Assembly: GCA_002964805.2 (NCBI GenBank)
Contig: PUDQ02000049.1
Coordinates: 372,001 to 436,000 of the forward strand
Reading direction: 5' to 3'
DNA length: 64,000 bases
Origin: Trametes villosa
Lineage: Eukaryota > Basidiomycota > Agaricomycetes > Polyporales > Polyporaceae
Both the position numbers and the translations under genes were made by a program. How positions within the stretch are numbered: position 1 is the first letter of the stretch; every line of letters starts with the position of its first letter. A model generated the notes under the pieces. The model did not search any database and was not told the DNA's origin. It saw only the letters and a list, made by a program, of their open reading frames with translations. Of this stretch, positions 34,680 through 48,572 are shown piece by piece.

Positions 34680-37600
34680 GCTGCCATCGAACCACAAGGC
34701 CCGCACAGCGCGCGCAGCGAGCGACGCGGAGTCCTCGCTGATCGCGCTATACCACACACATCCCCATCCCCCACCCACATACATTCCTCTTCTCCCGCGC
34801 CGCACGCCGCTCATCGAGTCAGACCGCCTCACCAGGCTCAGGAGCCGCATGCGGCACAACGCGGGCCGCATCCTAGGACACGCCGAAAGCAGCGTCTTCC
34901 ATCCCATCGGCGGATTACATATTCACCGGTACCCGCTTTGAGCATCCGATCGGACGCGAAGCGCCGGGGGCCGGCGGACACGGGGGCGCCTGCGCGGGGG
35001 GGTTCGCGAAGGGCGGCAGGCGCGAGCGACGCCACGAAGCGGGCGCTCTGGGGATGGAGAAGAGAGAAGGGCGAGGGTGGGAGAGGATGGGCACGGACGT
35101 TCGGGCGGCATCATGCATCACGGACCTCGGAGGACCGGAGAAGGGCGTGTTCGAGTTCCTGAGTGTTGTAACTGTATCTCGATTGCGATTGCGGCTAGTG
35201 CTTAATATCCTCTGTAATATGTTGTCAGCAATGCCCGAGGCTGGTGCTAATGTATCATGGCGTCCGACTTACCAAGCTGGCTATGGCGTTATTGCTTGCA
35301 AAGAGTGCTGTAGGTGTGAATTCCCGACAACACCATGCGGTATCGGATCGAAGTATTCCAGTGACTTACTGAGCTATCATGTATTCAGCGCGCAGAAGCC
35401 GCCTTGCTGACTCTTGCAAGTCGCGGACCAATCACAAGCCGTCGTGCGTACTATTCACTTGCTCGCGCCATCCTCTCGGGGCGTCACTTTTGACATACAC
35501 ACGCGAATGCGCTGTTGCAGGACGAAGCGAAGTCAGTTGTCTAAGTGCCCATAGCCGCCCCTGCCTCGCTCGCCCTCGACCCAAGGCACCATACACAGAG
35601 AGGGGTACAGCCTGGTACAGCACCGGTGAGCCTCGAGGATGAACCGAAAGCATCGGACATTACATGGTTCGCCCGCTGCGGCCTCTTCTCTCGGCGAAGT
35701 GTGGACGAAGTGGCATCCCCGCCGCTTCGCACGATCAGGGCGTCCAGAGTCCAGACGTCCAGGCGTCCGCAGACCACCGCAGACAGATCGCACTGCGGCT
35801 GCGAGGCGCGGCTCTCAGGGGCCCGCCACACAAACCCTCCCACCCATCGCGCGCGACGGCCCTGCTAATCGCGTGCGCGGCGCTACGGGCGGCGCGGCTA
35901 GTGACGCCAGCCACCGTCCGCGGGAGGGCATCCAACTGCCAACCTGAGGAGAGCTCGGCGGTCGCCCGTGATTGAGCTGCCCTGAGATCATCAAATTCAG
36001 GGTCGATCCAGGGGGCGCGCCGAAGTACAAGGGCGAAGGGCGTGCCTTTCCCGCAGGTGCCGGATGGCAGGCTGTTGAGCGGGCCAGGTGCGAACTCCGC
36101 TCCGGCTCCAATGGGCGGAGTTGGCCGTCGGCGTGCAGATCCTGGGCCGCGCCGAGCGCAGCGTAGGTCCGCCGAGGGGGATGAGATGGGAAAGGGCGAA
36201 TGCGCACTCCGCGAGCGTGATGATAGATACGCGGGCGGTTGCTGTATGGAGCCAATATGACCGGCGGGGGTCTAATGCCTGTCTAACTGAACGATCAGCG
36301 TCTCCGTTGCAGGCTCAAAGTTACGGACACACCCAGAATACCGTTCGGAGACACCTCCGGTATCCAGCCAGCCCACGAACCGCAAAATGTTCGAGCTTTG
36401 TCACTGGTGTGGAATCCGTAAGCTTGGTGTACGGCAGGTGCACATGGACAACCCAGCATGTCGGCCGCGCATGTACGGTTTCCGGGACGACATGCTCTCT
36501 ACGCAGCATAACTCGCAGTCCCACGGTCTAGATATCGCTGCGATATGTCAGAGAAAAGACTCCGCATATTCTCGGCAAGGGCTGGACTCACCGGTTGCAA
36601 AGCGACTTGTCCTCCAAAGACAGGCCCGATGTCATAAAGAGGGCCCATTACGACATGATGAGGCCGGTGGTTCTCATGTACAGGGTCCTTCGAGGCACCG
36701 CGGTTGGTTGCTCACCGCCATGAAACGCTGCGAAGGCCAAATGCAGCGACGACAAGAGTGCGAACATCATTGATTGGGTGTCAGCGATGCCAGTGAATTC
36801 TATCCACGTCAAGGGGCCGCGTCGCCGTAACATAGCCGCAGCGGGTTATTCTGTTGATCCTGCGACAGAAAGGCTACATGAGGACTATTCAGAAAGTCGA
36901 CAGAGACGAGAGACGCAGTTATTGGACGAGTCGATGTTCAAGCTGTTTGGACAAGAGTGAGTTGAACCAAGGGCGGCTATGTCATACGAACTGAACCGAA
37001 CCATGTCGCTGCTTTGGGCGGTTCAACTCGGCATTGAACCGGGGCAGCGCTCCTTGACTCCCACCATCATCATGCTGCTGCTGCTGCCGCATTACACTCT
37101 CAGGCGCGACGGGACACCGGCTGCGTATGTATTGCGCAATATTCAGAATGTGTTCAATCGAGGAGGTGAGTAAAGACATTTACGCTATGGGCGCATATAG
37201 CCAAGTCAGCTCATATGGCACTCATGAACGCCGAAAGCTGTGATCAAATCAGAACAAACGCTTGCCAGTGTCCTGTGTCGACACCGCCCACATTCTCCGC
37301 CTGTTCGTCCTTCACAGCTTCGCCCGCCTCGAGGCGACGAAGTGTGTCCGAAAACAGGCCAAGGACACAGGAAGCTCGGACGAGACGAGTCAAGGCCGTC
37401 TTCGTGATGCGCCTGGCGGCGCGAGCTCACGGATCCGTGACTCAGCCGTCTTCTATCTCGGGCGTCCGCATGCGGTGCACGTACGTGTCCCGCTCACTCG
37501 CAGTCTGGTCTCTTCTTGCGTTTGCCATCGTGCCCGGGCGCGCGCGCGGCCCAGCGGGACGTGCCGGCAGCACTGTGCGCACCAATCGTTTCACGGGCCG

Positions 37601-38054
37601 CGAACACGCTTTACGTGAGGGTGCGTGATGAAACGGTGTTTCCATGCGCTGCGGGCTCCCTTCCATCGCTGGCCTCCGCCGGGCACCTGTGAGGCCTGGC
37701 CGCTTTTGTCCCTTTTGTCTCGTGTGCGGGAGCGAACAGCATCCGCCGCATAACTCTTCACAGCATCTCGCGACAGGCCGCCCCCTGTCGTCTTGTCGAC
37801 AAGTCACCTCATCTCTGCCCGGATTTTCAGGTACCGGTCCTCTGGCAGCGTCGTATCTGTAACCGAGTCACACCACGTCATTGAAACCCCCAGTCCTGCA
37901 CAGCGTATTATAGCTTATGCTGTGTCCCGCCGCAGACATACTATAAAGAGGAACAGGCGGTCGGCATGTCCTCACTCACCACACCTCCGACACAGGACGC
38001 CCTCGCAGCACTCTGAACACCTCTTACTTTCGCCTCACTCTCACCACTACCGCG
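34680..38054. other. long gene-poor stretch
   Basis: 3.4 kb with only overlapping short ORFs; no family motif, no inverted or direct repeat noticed. A TATA box (TATAAAG, 37942-37948) lies at its right end, 107 nt before the next short gene. Confidence 0.45.
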
Positions 38055-38180
38055 ATGTTCTCTTCCTCAGCCTCCCCTGCGTCCTTCTCCTCAGCCTCGA
38101 CCTCGAAGCCTTCCGGCTCCTCCGGGTCGCAGACCTCCATTCGCACCGCAGCCGCGACTAACGGGCCCGTCTTCTTCTAA
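38055..38180 (+). CDS. 41-aa small protein, PVFF-tail family member B
   Basis: Intronless ORF of 41 codons plus stop, extremely Ser-rich. It starts MFSSSASPASFSSASTSKPS and ends QTSIRTAAATNGPVFF-stop. The tail matches the members at 34530 and 28365, and the PASFSS segment matches the 28365 member. TATAAAG at 37942 precedes the ATG by 107 nt, consistent with an expressed unit. As with the others, it has no cysteines and no recognisable domain. If real, the three genes form a small local family on both strands within 10 kb. The alternative, chance similarity of low-complexity ORFs, does not easily explain the shared tail and stop position. Confidence 0.6.
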   Translation: MFSSSASPASFSSASTSKPSGSSGSQTSIRTAAATNGPVFF

Positions 38181-39329
38181 TCGGCGCTCCGAGATGAGCT
38201 GAAGACCGTTATCCAACACTGGCCCGCACGAGCGAGCACCTAATCCCTCTACCATACACTCAACAGCGCAACTCGCCGTCTATCCGCGTTGCCGCAGCGT
38301 CGCGGGCCCATCCTAAACCCCCTCACTACTTCGTCATCACGTCTACGATCCGCATCTTCACCATTCCGCGTCCAGGCACTCCATTCATCTTGCTCTTCTC
38401 CCGAGCCGCAGCCTCGATCGGGCGCGCACATCCGCGTGGTCTCGAGGCTGCGTCCCTGGCCCGACTCGCACACCCGCCGTGCCTGGTTGCTGTGCCCTCC
38501 GCTCGGCCCTGTATCCCCGCGGCCCCGCGATCTCCCACCCTCCCGCCTTCTTGGCGCCCGCCCGTATGAAGCTGCTTGTGGGCGGGAGCCCCATCCCGCG
38601 TACGCCGTGGCGGTGTGTGCGCTGCACCCTCAGGATGGGGACGCCGCGCCGTGCGGCTTGCCGTCACGCTGCGGTGATCATCTCCCCCGCCTGGATCCTA
38701 TCAGACCGCGGGCGCGCATGCGGACGGCAGCGGGGCGCGGACGTCGCCGGGCGGGGGACGCGCGGGAGCATGCGACTGCGGCCGGGTATCCCCCTTCTTC
38801 CCTTCTTGGTGCTTCTTGCTGCCGATAGTTGGGGCTGCGCGCTTGTAGACGCCTCATTCATCACGTACATATCCGCATCCACATGGACTCCGACTCGGCC
38901 TTAATGTACTAACTGTATCACCACACCATCTGTTCTCGGCGTATGCCACCTCTGGGCCTCGTACCGCATGTACTGGAATCACGTTTCACCTAATATCAAG
39001 CTAGAGAAGTGAATTGCCGGTTTCCAGCGCCATTCCTTAAGTCGGTGATAAGTAACTCTATCCGCCTTGTCTATGTCGGGTCATCACCGGCGGAGCTGGA
39101 CTTTTCTACAGGCGTTGTGCAAAATTTAGCACTTGATCGACCCGCGTAGTTCTGCTCTGCAGGTTCAGCCACCAAGCGGTGTTTGCGTCTGTTAGATCCA
39201 AAGGCTATTGGCTTCCCGATCGGATCTCGCTGAGCGCTACCATCATTGCATCGCGTGGCTGCAATCCCAGAACACTCCTTGACATACGACCATCACCATA
39301 GCCTCTGACTGAAACTCGTGGGTCTTGCT
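38181..39329. other. stretch without recognisable gene
   Basis: Overlapping GC-rich ORFs at 38.3-38.9 kb read in several frames without motifs; the remainder is the 5' flank of the prenyltransferase gene. Confidence 0.45.
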
Positions 39330-40834
39330 ATGTCACAATCAGCCTCACTCGCGCGATCAGGCCATGCATCGCACTGCAAGAGATGTCTCATCGCCTTACC
39401 CTTCAGCCAAGTCGAGATCGATCCTTCAAGGTCAGTACCTAGAGGTCTTTCGCAGGAGTCGGCACTAACCGACCCGTTTCTAGGATAGCTGTTATATTCT
39501 ACTGCCTTGGGACACTTGATATCCTTGGCGCTCTCGACAAGCAGTCTAGTGACCTCGACCGAGAAGACTGGAGAGCCTGGCTGTGGGAACAGCAGATCTG
39601 TTCGTCGCGCCCACTCTCCCAGGCCGTCCAGCATAGTGATCGCTTGCATAGCTGGACCTTGTGGGTCCGGCTTTAGGCCTAGCCCATATGTGACCCCAGA
39701 GGACTTCTCCGTAAGTGACATTAACGACCATAACGTTAGCACATCTCAATTGTTATCACTATCCAGGGCACTCCATCGGAATACGATCTGCCGCATCTAG
39801 TGATGACATACACCGCATTACTCTCACTTGCGATTCTGCGCGACGACTTCTCCAAACTGGATAGAGCTGGCATCTCCCGATTTCTGCGTGCTTGCCAGCA
39901 AGTGGACGGGAGGTACCAGATACACCCGGTTCAAGATTTTGTCTGTTATCTAACGCTGTCTTCATCCAGCTTCTCCGCCCTACCCAATGGCGGAGAATCC
40001 GACCTCAGGATGCTCTACTGCGCATTTGCAATCAGCAGTATGCTTGGCGACTGGTCTGGCATAGACATTGATGACGCCGTCGCATACATCCGGAAGTGCT
40101 ATGTGAGACGCATTACAGTGACTGTAAACCGTTGACTAACATAGGTAGAGTTATGAAGGAGGGTATGGACAAACACCCAATGGGGAGGCGCTTGGTGAGC
40201 AGCGCCTGTCCCCCACGGGCAGCCGCCACTGACCGTAGATCTTGCAGGAGGGACGACATACTGCGCGCTCGCGGCGCTCCATCTCGCGCCGGAGACTGAA
40301 GGGTCGCCACTGGCTAGTCGAATACTTCCGCACGAGCGCGCACGCACGATACGTTGGCTAGTACAGAACCAGACGCCCTCCGGTGGCTTCTGCGGGCGTA
40401 CGAACAAGCTCGCCGACGCGTGCTACTGCTTCTGGTGCGGTGCCGCCCTCAGCGTGAGTTACAGTGCAACGTTTGTGCGGGCCCCTGTAATGACATCTGG
40501 AGCAGATCCTGGGTGTCGGCGACCTGGTGAACGAGCAGGCTATGGCAGAGTTCCTCGCCCAGTGTCAGTTCAAGTTTGGTGGATTGGCGAAAGCTCCTGG
40601 TGAACGCTCAGGTTGGTATCGGATTCTGTTCCACGAGCACAGGAGGTTGAACTTAATGTTTTCGCAGATCCGTACCATACGTACCTGTCCCTCGCAGTTC
40701 TCTCCATCTTACCCGCCGATCACGGAGACGACGCGAGCTGGCAGCTTCCCCGACTCGATGCGCTATGGAACGCGACGGAGAAGATGGCAGCCTGGGCTCG
40801 GGAGCATATCCCTGCACAACCGAAGGCGACATGA
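39330..40834 (+). CDS. protein geranylgeranyltransferase type I beta subunit
   Basis: Nine exons (39330-39430, 39484-39599, 39652-39710, 39767-39912, 39970-40102, 40149-40194, 40248-40453, 40506-40611, 40668-40834) encode 359 aa. With an alpha subunit it transfers geranylgeranyl to C-terminal CaaX cysteines of Rho/Rac-type GTPases. The alpha-alpha barrel repeats are visible: MTYTALLSLAILRDDF, DGSFSALPNGGESDLRMLYC, SYEGGYGQTPNGEALGGTTYCALAAL, GGFCGRTNKLADACYCFWCGAAL and GGLAKAPG...DPYHTYLSLAVLSIL. Zinc ligands are predicted as D257, C259 and H308. The N-terminal CLIALP...GTLDILGAL and the ETPSEYDLPH-like entry to repeat one fit type I (CDC43) rather than farnesyl- or Rab-type subunits. Intron 5 (46 nt) has two close acceptor choices; only the one used keeps frame. 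Confidence 0.9.
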
Positions 40835-41062
40835 CGTGTTTAAAACTCAGGGTAGATCATTCAGTGCATACTCACGCTTTGCAAGCAAGTACTCATCGAG
40901 CGTCACAACAGGTCGCTAGAACAGGATGTAATCGAGATATGTACAGAGGTAAACGAGGGAGGGGCGGATAGACCGCGGTGGACTGCGTGCTAGTAATCTA
41001 CAGAGGTACGTGAAGGAGTGTGCTGTGATGGACGATCCGATGCAGGCCTTGTGCTAGTGCGA

Positions 41063-42509
41063 TTATCGCCGGACTGGCGTCCCTTTGCGATTGGTCGCAT
41101 AGACGATACTAGGCGTAGGGCCGGTTCGCGGGGGAGGCGTAGGCCGTCCGAAGGTGGACTGGCGCGGTGTCAAACCGGTATCAGAGAATGCTTCTTTCGT
41201 CAGAAGTCGACGTGCTGACGGCCCCGGTGCGGACCAGCGACTCGCGAAGATGTTGATGTCCTAACATATCAGGTCAGTGCATGCACCCAAGCTCTACGGC
41301 AACTGGTACACACCTCGACTTGGACCTGGACAGTGCGCACGTCGAACGCTTCTCCGAGCGCGCTCTGCCCTGGGACGATGCGGGTCGCGTGCTTGTTGAT
41401 CGTCGCGATGACGCCGTCCATGGCTTGCGGATTCTCGTCGAAAAGGTGATAGTCGAGGCGCGACAAGAGCACTCGCGCGGCGCGCAGCTGCTCTATCACG
41501 TACATGTCGTTGACGAGGAGGTTGAGGCACTGGTGCACGAACGCGCCGTGCACGAGGTGATTGCAGTAGAGCTCTCCCACAAAGGAGGGGAGGGAGAGTG
41601 CGGGGCTCAGAATCGGCTTGTCGGTCGTGGGTATCGAGCGGAGGAAGGAGGACGGATTGGCCTATGACAGGTGAGCGTCAACTTTCTAATGTAGCCCGGT
41701 TAAACAGACAAACGTACAGGATTCCAGAACGCATCGATCTCGACCCAAAGACAGCGCATCATCTGCTCCCGGAAGCCGCGCGCGCAGACCATCTGGTGCG
41801 AATCCACGAACGCCGAATTGATCGTCTTCGCGAACGCCGCGACGACGTTCAAGTTCTCTCCGCTGCTCTCCATCACGCGCTCCGTGAACTTGCCCACGAG
41901 GTCCTGCAGGACCTGTGCGTCCCAGTTCCCCGCGCGCACGACCTCGCGCGCGTACTGCATGCGCACGTTCGGGTCGAGCGTGACCGACCCGGAGCGGAAC
42001 TTCGACATCCACGGGTGGTGCATGAGCAACACGGCCGCACCGACCTCGGGCGCCGCGCCATTGTGGCCAGGCGCCGGGCCCTGCAAGCGCGCGGCCATCG
42101 GGACGAACTCGTCCGCGCGCGGGTTGAGCGCGGTGTTGTTGGCGGGGGCGTACGACGACGTGGTGCGATATTTCGTGCGCGCGTCCTCGGCGCGCTGCTG
42201 GGTGAGCCACGCGGTGAAGCTGGGCGACTCCCATGCGGTGACGTCCCCATCCTCGACGTCCTGCGCGGACAGGCCGAGCACGCGGAGGAGGCTTTGTTCG
42301 TCGCATTGCACAACGCTGTTTGGGCGGTCTTCGGTGTACAGGGTGTCGCTCGTCGCGTCACTGATCCCGGGCGTGGAGATCGGCGACCGCCGGTAGGGCG
42401 TGGTCGCGCGTGAGCTACTTGCGTTCGGTTGGTTTTTGGTCACCGGGGGGCGAAGTTGAGTGTAAGGCCTGGGCGTCGGCATAGCATAGTCGTAGTTTGT
42501 GTGACTCAT
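41063..42509 (-). CDS. MIF4G-like domain protein (eIF4G-related, uncertain)
   Basis: Exons 42509-41718, 41661-41314 and 41260-41063 encode 445 aa. If the last intron is retained, the protein stops at 41269 with a different tail. The N-terminus (MSHTNYDYAMPTPRPYTQL) is Pro/Ser-rich; residues about 140-380 are helical. One segment, FVGELYCNHLVHGAFVHQCL, followed by NLLVNDMYVIEQLRAARVLL and later DGVIATINKH, resembles the MIF4G helical repeats of eIF4G and PAIP1-type translation factors. A role in translation is an inference from that resemblance. The spliced C-terminus is Pro/Thr/Arg-rich. A minus-strand TATA box (ATATAAA, 42632-42626) lies about 120 nt before the ATG. It converges on the prenyltransferase gene. 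Confidence 0.6.
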
Positions 42510-43091
42510 GTTGTGATACTGTGAGAGGACAGTAGTTGGTTCTGATGTGTAGGAAAGTGGAGAGGCGCGGTTTACAAAGTGAGAGTACGGTGTGAAGTGC
42601 AGCGAACGGTCAGCGGTGGTCCCCCTTTATATCCCATTGCGACCATATCCATGCGACGGCTCGCATTGTACTCGAATAGCGCACGGAAACAGACTCGCGG
42701 CAGGATGAAGCGCTGCTTTGACCGAAGCCACTCGGTCGTCGAGGGCGGCACGGAGACAAAAGAGTAAGCGCCCGTCAGAACAAGGGAACACGCACAGTAG
42801 CCACTCCCCGCAGCGCTGCGCTTGGCTCAGTTGCTCGTCGAGCGAAGCCGGCTATTGTGGGACAAACTATAGCTGAGTATATGCATGTCAGCGGAAAGGA
42901 TGTGATTGGGGCCCTGGGTCCAGTATCCAACGTCGTCGTTGCCGTGTACCAGTACGATAGTTTCGTGTGGCCGCACTCTAGCATGAAGCGCCCACACCAG
43001 ACAGATATCTCGCAAACGAGCCCAGGGGAGCATAGTATCAAGAGAAAGAGATAAAGATAGAGATACGGATACTCCTGTGGCACGCATGACA
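42510..43091. other. promoter of the MIF4G-like gene and 3' flank of the esterase
   Basis: Carries the TATA box at 42626-42632. Nothing else recognised. Confidence 0.5.
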
Positions 43092-45264
<2,173 letters not shown>

Positions 45265-46210
45265 GATTGGGGTTGGCTCGCGTCTGGGAGAGATATGTCT
45301 GCGCGTCGGCCGTCGGAATCGTACTTATATGCAGCTCGGCGCAGGGTTTCAGGATCAGGACGGACCATAACATGGCTTGAGGCCGAGCTGAAGCCGTTCG
45401 GTATGACGGCAGAAGACGGTGTGTTTCATCGCTAAACAGTACCCCTGGCAAGGAACGGTTCGCTTGTGCATCAGCATTGCACATTGCTTTGTCGCGAACG
45501 AGGCTTGTCGAATAGCCCCGGGCAGCGCTAGTGGAATCTGTCTAACGTTGCTATGCGCAGCGGGGGAGCATCGTACAGATATCTCCATGACCTACAGCAA
45601 AAAGAGGGCTTCAGTATGGATTGGAAGTATCGCGGGTCATGTTGAATGTACCACCACCGTGGCGGGATGGAATGTCTTACCTCGCGTTCATGACATGACA
45701 AAAGTCTCCCAAAACAGTATGTTACCAGGACAATCGCGGTCTGCCGTCCCCGCGCTGATCCATGCAACATATCGTCATGAGGTCTCGACGGCGGGAAGAA
45801 TGGCCAGGGACATCAGCGGGATGCGCGTCGAGACCACGCGTATACGCAACGGGCATCCGGTACATGATCCGCGCGCAGTCATCGTAATACTGAGCCTGGG
45901 TTGAAGCAGGTCAGCCAGATGGCATTCACAATGTACAGATACCTTAGTATCAGATGGCGCGACCGGATTCCCAACACATGTACACACCGAGATTTAACCG
46001 GAGGTGCTTGACTGCCCTCGAGGATGTCAGGAAATGGCTAGCCGGAGGTGGCTAAGGGCGTTCACGAGGCATCGAGAGCTCGTGCAGCTACGAAAGTAGC
46101 TGGAGCCAGCCTGAGTATGTCTAGACGAGTCGTCCCGTCGTGTCCGTGGATTTCCAGCCGCGAATGAGGTGGTACAACGAAAAGTTGCACATCAAGTTAC
46201 AGCGGTGGCG
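45265..46210. other. stretch without recognisable gene
   Basis: Esterase promoter (TATAAG near 45325) followed by DNA with no motif, up to the target duplication of the palindromic element. Confidence 0.5.
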
Positions 46211-46218
46211 TTGACGCC

Positions 46219-46780
46219 CACCTGTACATCACATCACCGTAGTCTATTTATCTCCGACCAGCCAATCGGCCTGTGCGGGTCTAACTGACTTGATTCTCCA
46301 CATCCCGCACTCTACCAATAAACCTACGAATAATTCTCCTGTTCCCTTATGAAGAAGGAGTCCCCTCCCCTAAGTACGCAGCCCTACGGAGGGCATTAGA
46401 TTAGATGATACTGCAGTAGATCAGCACCATAGATAAAATGCAATCTACTGATAACGCGCGCATCGCCCGATGTTGCCGGGCGTCGAGCTCCCCATCAGCG
46501 CCCGCCGTTGATACCGTCGGCAACGCTGTCCTCCGCGTTGTCCGGACTCCCCTGACGTCGTCATCAATGGCGCCGACGCTCCGCTCCCCGGGCGCTCTCC
46601 CGCCCCGACTCCTCCCAATCCGGTAAGCCCTGCCTCGGGTACCAAGATCCCCTCCCCCGACGGCCCATATCTCCCCCTCCCCACCGCCGATTCCCTTCGT
46701 TCTTTTTGCGGTATGTGCGCATTATGTAGTGCTACTAATCCCGCTTTGTCCGATGCATATAGGTATTTTAATCGTTGTGA
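46219..46780 (+). repeat. left near-perfect inverted arm
   Basis: Inverse of 47850-48411 with no length change. Identity ends abruptly after 46780 (ending TCGTTGTGA), where the diverged inner arm begins. Confidence 0.85.
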
Positions 46781-47849
46781 TATGCAAGACTCTTCTCAAA
46801 GGTGACTGTTCTGAGGATACTTTGGCTAGTTATATAGTGTGTAGGGACATACAATGCTTGATGTGTATACCCCTATGTACTACTAAAGTGTACCTTGAAT
46901 ATGAGCCACTCTGCGCGCGATTTGAGCCTCGGGTCGAATTTTGACACCATGTTCTCCCGGTGGGACGTGTATCTCCACTCCCAACACCCCGCCGTGCTCT
47001 GGAGCGCGGCGCGTACGTTGCAGAGGTCCAGAGTAGGTACTAAAGCATAATATGGCTGTTTCTATACCCTTGAAATTGAGCTCCAGCAGCTCCATATACA
47101 CTCAACCTAGGTTGCCCACAGGGGTGTGATTCCGGCACATATTGGTATCTATCATTTGCACCACTCCCTCCCCGCACATGAAGCATGCTCCATTGAATAG
47201 GCATGCTTGATACGCACATTTCAAGCCCAGAAACATGTGTGTAGGCCACGATCCGCCCGAGATATGCCTTGAACAGTCACTGGGAGCATCAAATGTGTGA
47301 GCCTGTGCACGAAAATGTGCTTCACTTCCTGTACAAGTGGTGCACTTCCTTAGTATTTAGGGCATATCTCAAGGAGTTCTGAGCGTACGTACACGATTGA
47401 GGGCTTGAAATGTGCGTGTCACCCATGCCTATCCATTAATGGATTTTGTACGCAGGGGGGACAGGATGTGCAAATGATATATCTTGATATGTGTCGAAAA
47501 CATACCCCCCAAGGGCAACATAAGCTGACCATGTATGGAGCCGCTGCGGCGCAGATATAAAAGCGCAAAACCCATACAATAGTGCTATAGTACCCACAGA
47601 AGGCTACTGATGCAGACGCGCCATGCCCCGGAGCGCGGCGGGATGCCAGAAGCATGGGTGCATCCCCCACCAGAAGCACATGGTACCCTAAATCGACCCG
47701 TGGCTCGAATCGCGCGCAAAGTGGCTCATATTAAAGGTACATAGTACTAGTAAGCAGGCATGTACAATCTGAACATAAGATGTATCAGTACACTGTGCTA
47801 TTAGCCAAAGTTCCCCCAGTGTGCCTACTCTGAGGGAGAACCTTGTATT

Positions 47850-48411
47850 TCACAACGATTAAAATACCTATATGCATCGGACAAAGCGGGATTAGTAGCA
47901 CTACATAATGCGCACATACCGCAAAAAGAACGAAGGGAATCGGCGGTGGGGAGGGGGAGATATGGGCCGTCGGGGGAGGGGATCTTGGTACCCGAGGCAG
48001 GGCTTACCGGATTGGGAGGAGTCGGGGCGGGAGAGCGCCCGGGGAGCGGAGCGTCGGCGCCGTTGATGACGACGTCAGGGGAGTCCGGACAACGCGGAGG
48101 ACAGCGTTGCCGACGGTATCAACGGCGGGCGCTGATGGGGAGCTCGACGCCCGGCAACATCGGGCGATGCGCGCGTTATCAGTAGATTGCATTTTATCTA
48201 TGGTGCTGATCTACTGCAGTATCATCTAATCTAATGCCCTCCGTAGGGCTGCGTACTTAGGGGAGGGGACTCCTTCTTCATAAGGGAACAGGAGAATTAT
48301 TCGTAGGTTTATTGGTAGAGTGCGGGATGTGGAGAATCAAGTCAGTTAGACCCGCACAGGCCGATTGGCTGGTCGGAGATAAATAGACTACGGTGATGTG
48401 ATGTACAGGTG
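47850..48411 (-). repeat. right near-perfect inverted arm
   Basis: Inverse of 46219-46780. The outer end abuts the right copy of the TTGACGCC duplication at 48412. Confidence 0.85.
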
Positions 48412-48572
48412 TTGACGCCAGAGGTTGGTAAAGAAAAAGTCCCGATATGGTAAGCGAGTAAGTTGACTCACTATCGCCAAAGGCAGGCGCCCAAAGTGGC
48501 GGCGAATTTGTCCTCAGTCTGTTCTCCCGCAACGTCGACATCTCTCCTCGACAAAAACGACCGGAAAGCAGC

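Larger units (their letters stand above)
46211..48419. mobile_element. 2.19-kb palindromic DNA transposon with 8-bp target duplication
   Basis: The element spans 46219-48411, flanked by a perfect 8-bp direct repeat TTGACGCC (46211-46218 and 48412-48419). It begins CACCTGTACATCACATCACC and ends with its inverse. The outer 562 bp of each arm (46219-46780 and 47850-48411) appear almost perfect inverses; one coding difference was noticed. Inside this, homology between the arms continues in exact register without indels (position x pairs with 94,630-x) but is clearly diverged, for example at 46901-46910/47720-47729 and 47037/47593, nearly to the centre at 47,315. No transposase is encoded; the only repeated ORF is a 79-aa frame duplicated in both arms (46445-46684 and 47946-48185). 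An 8-bp duplication fits hAT or Kyakuja-Dileera-Zisupton type transposons; which of them is undecided. Non-autonomous or foldback element. Confidence 0.85.

Noticed and set aside
46445..48185. Two identical 79-aa ORFs (46445-46684 minus, 47946-48185 plus)
   Set aside because: They are the same DNA in the two arms of the palindrome; identity reflects arm identity, and the translation has no motif or upstream signal.
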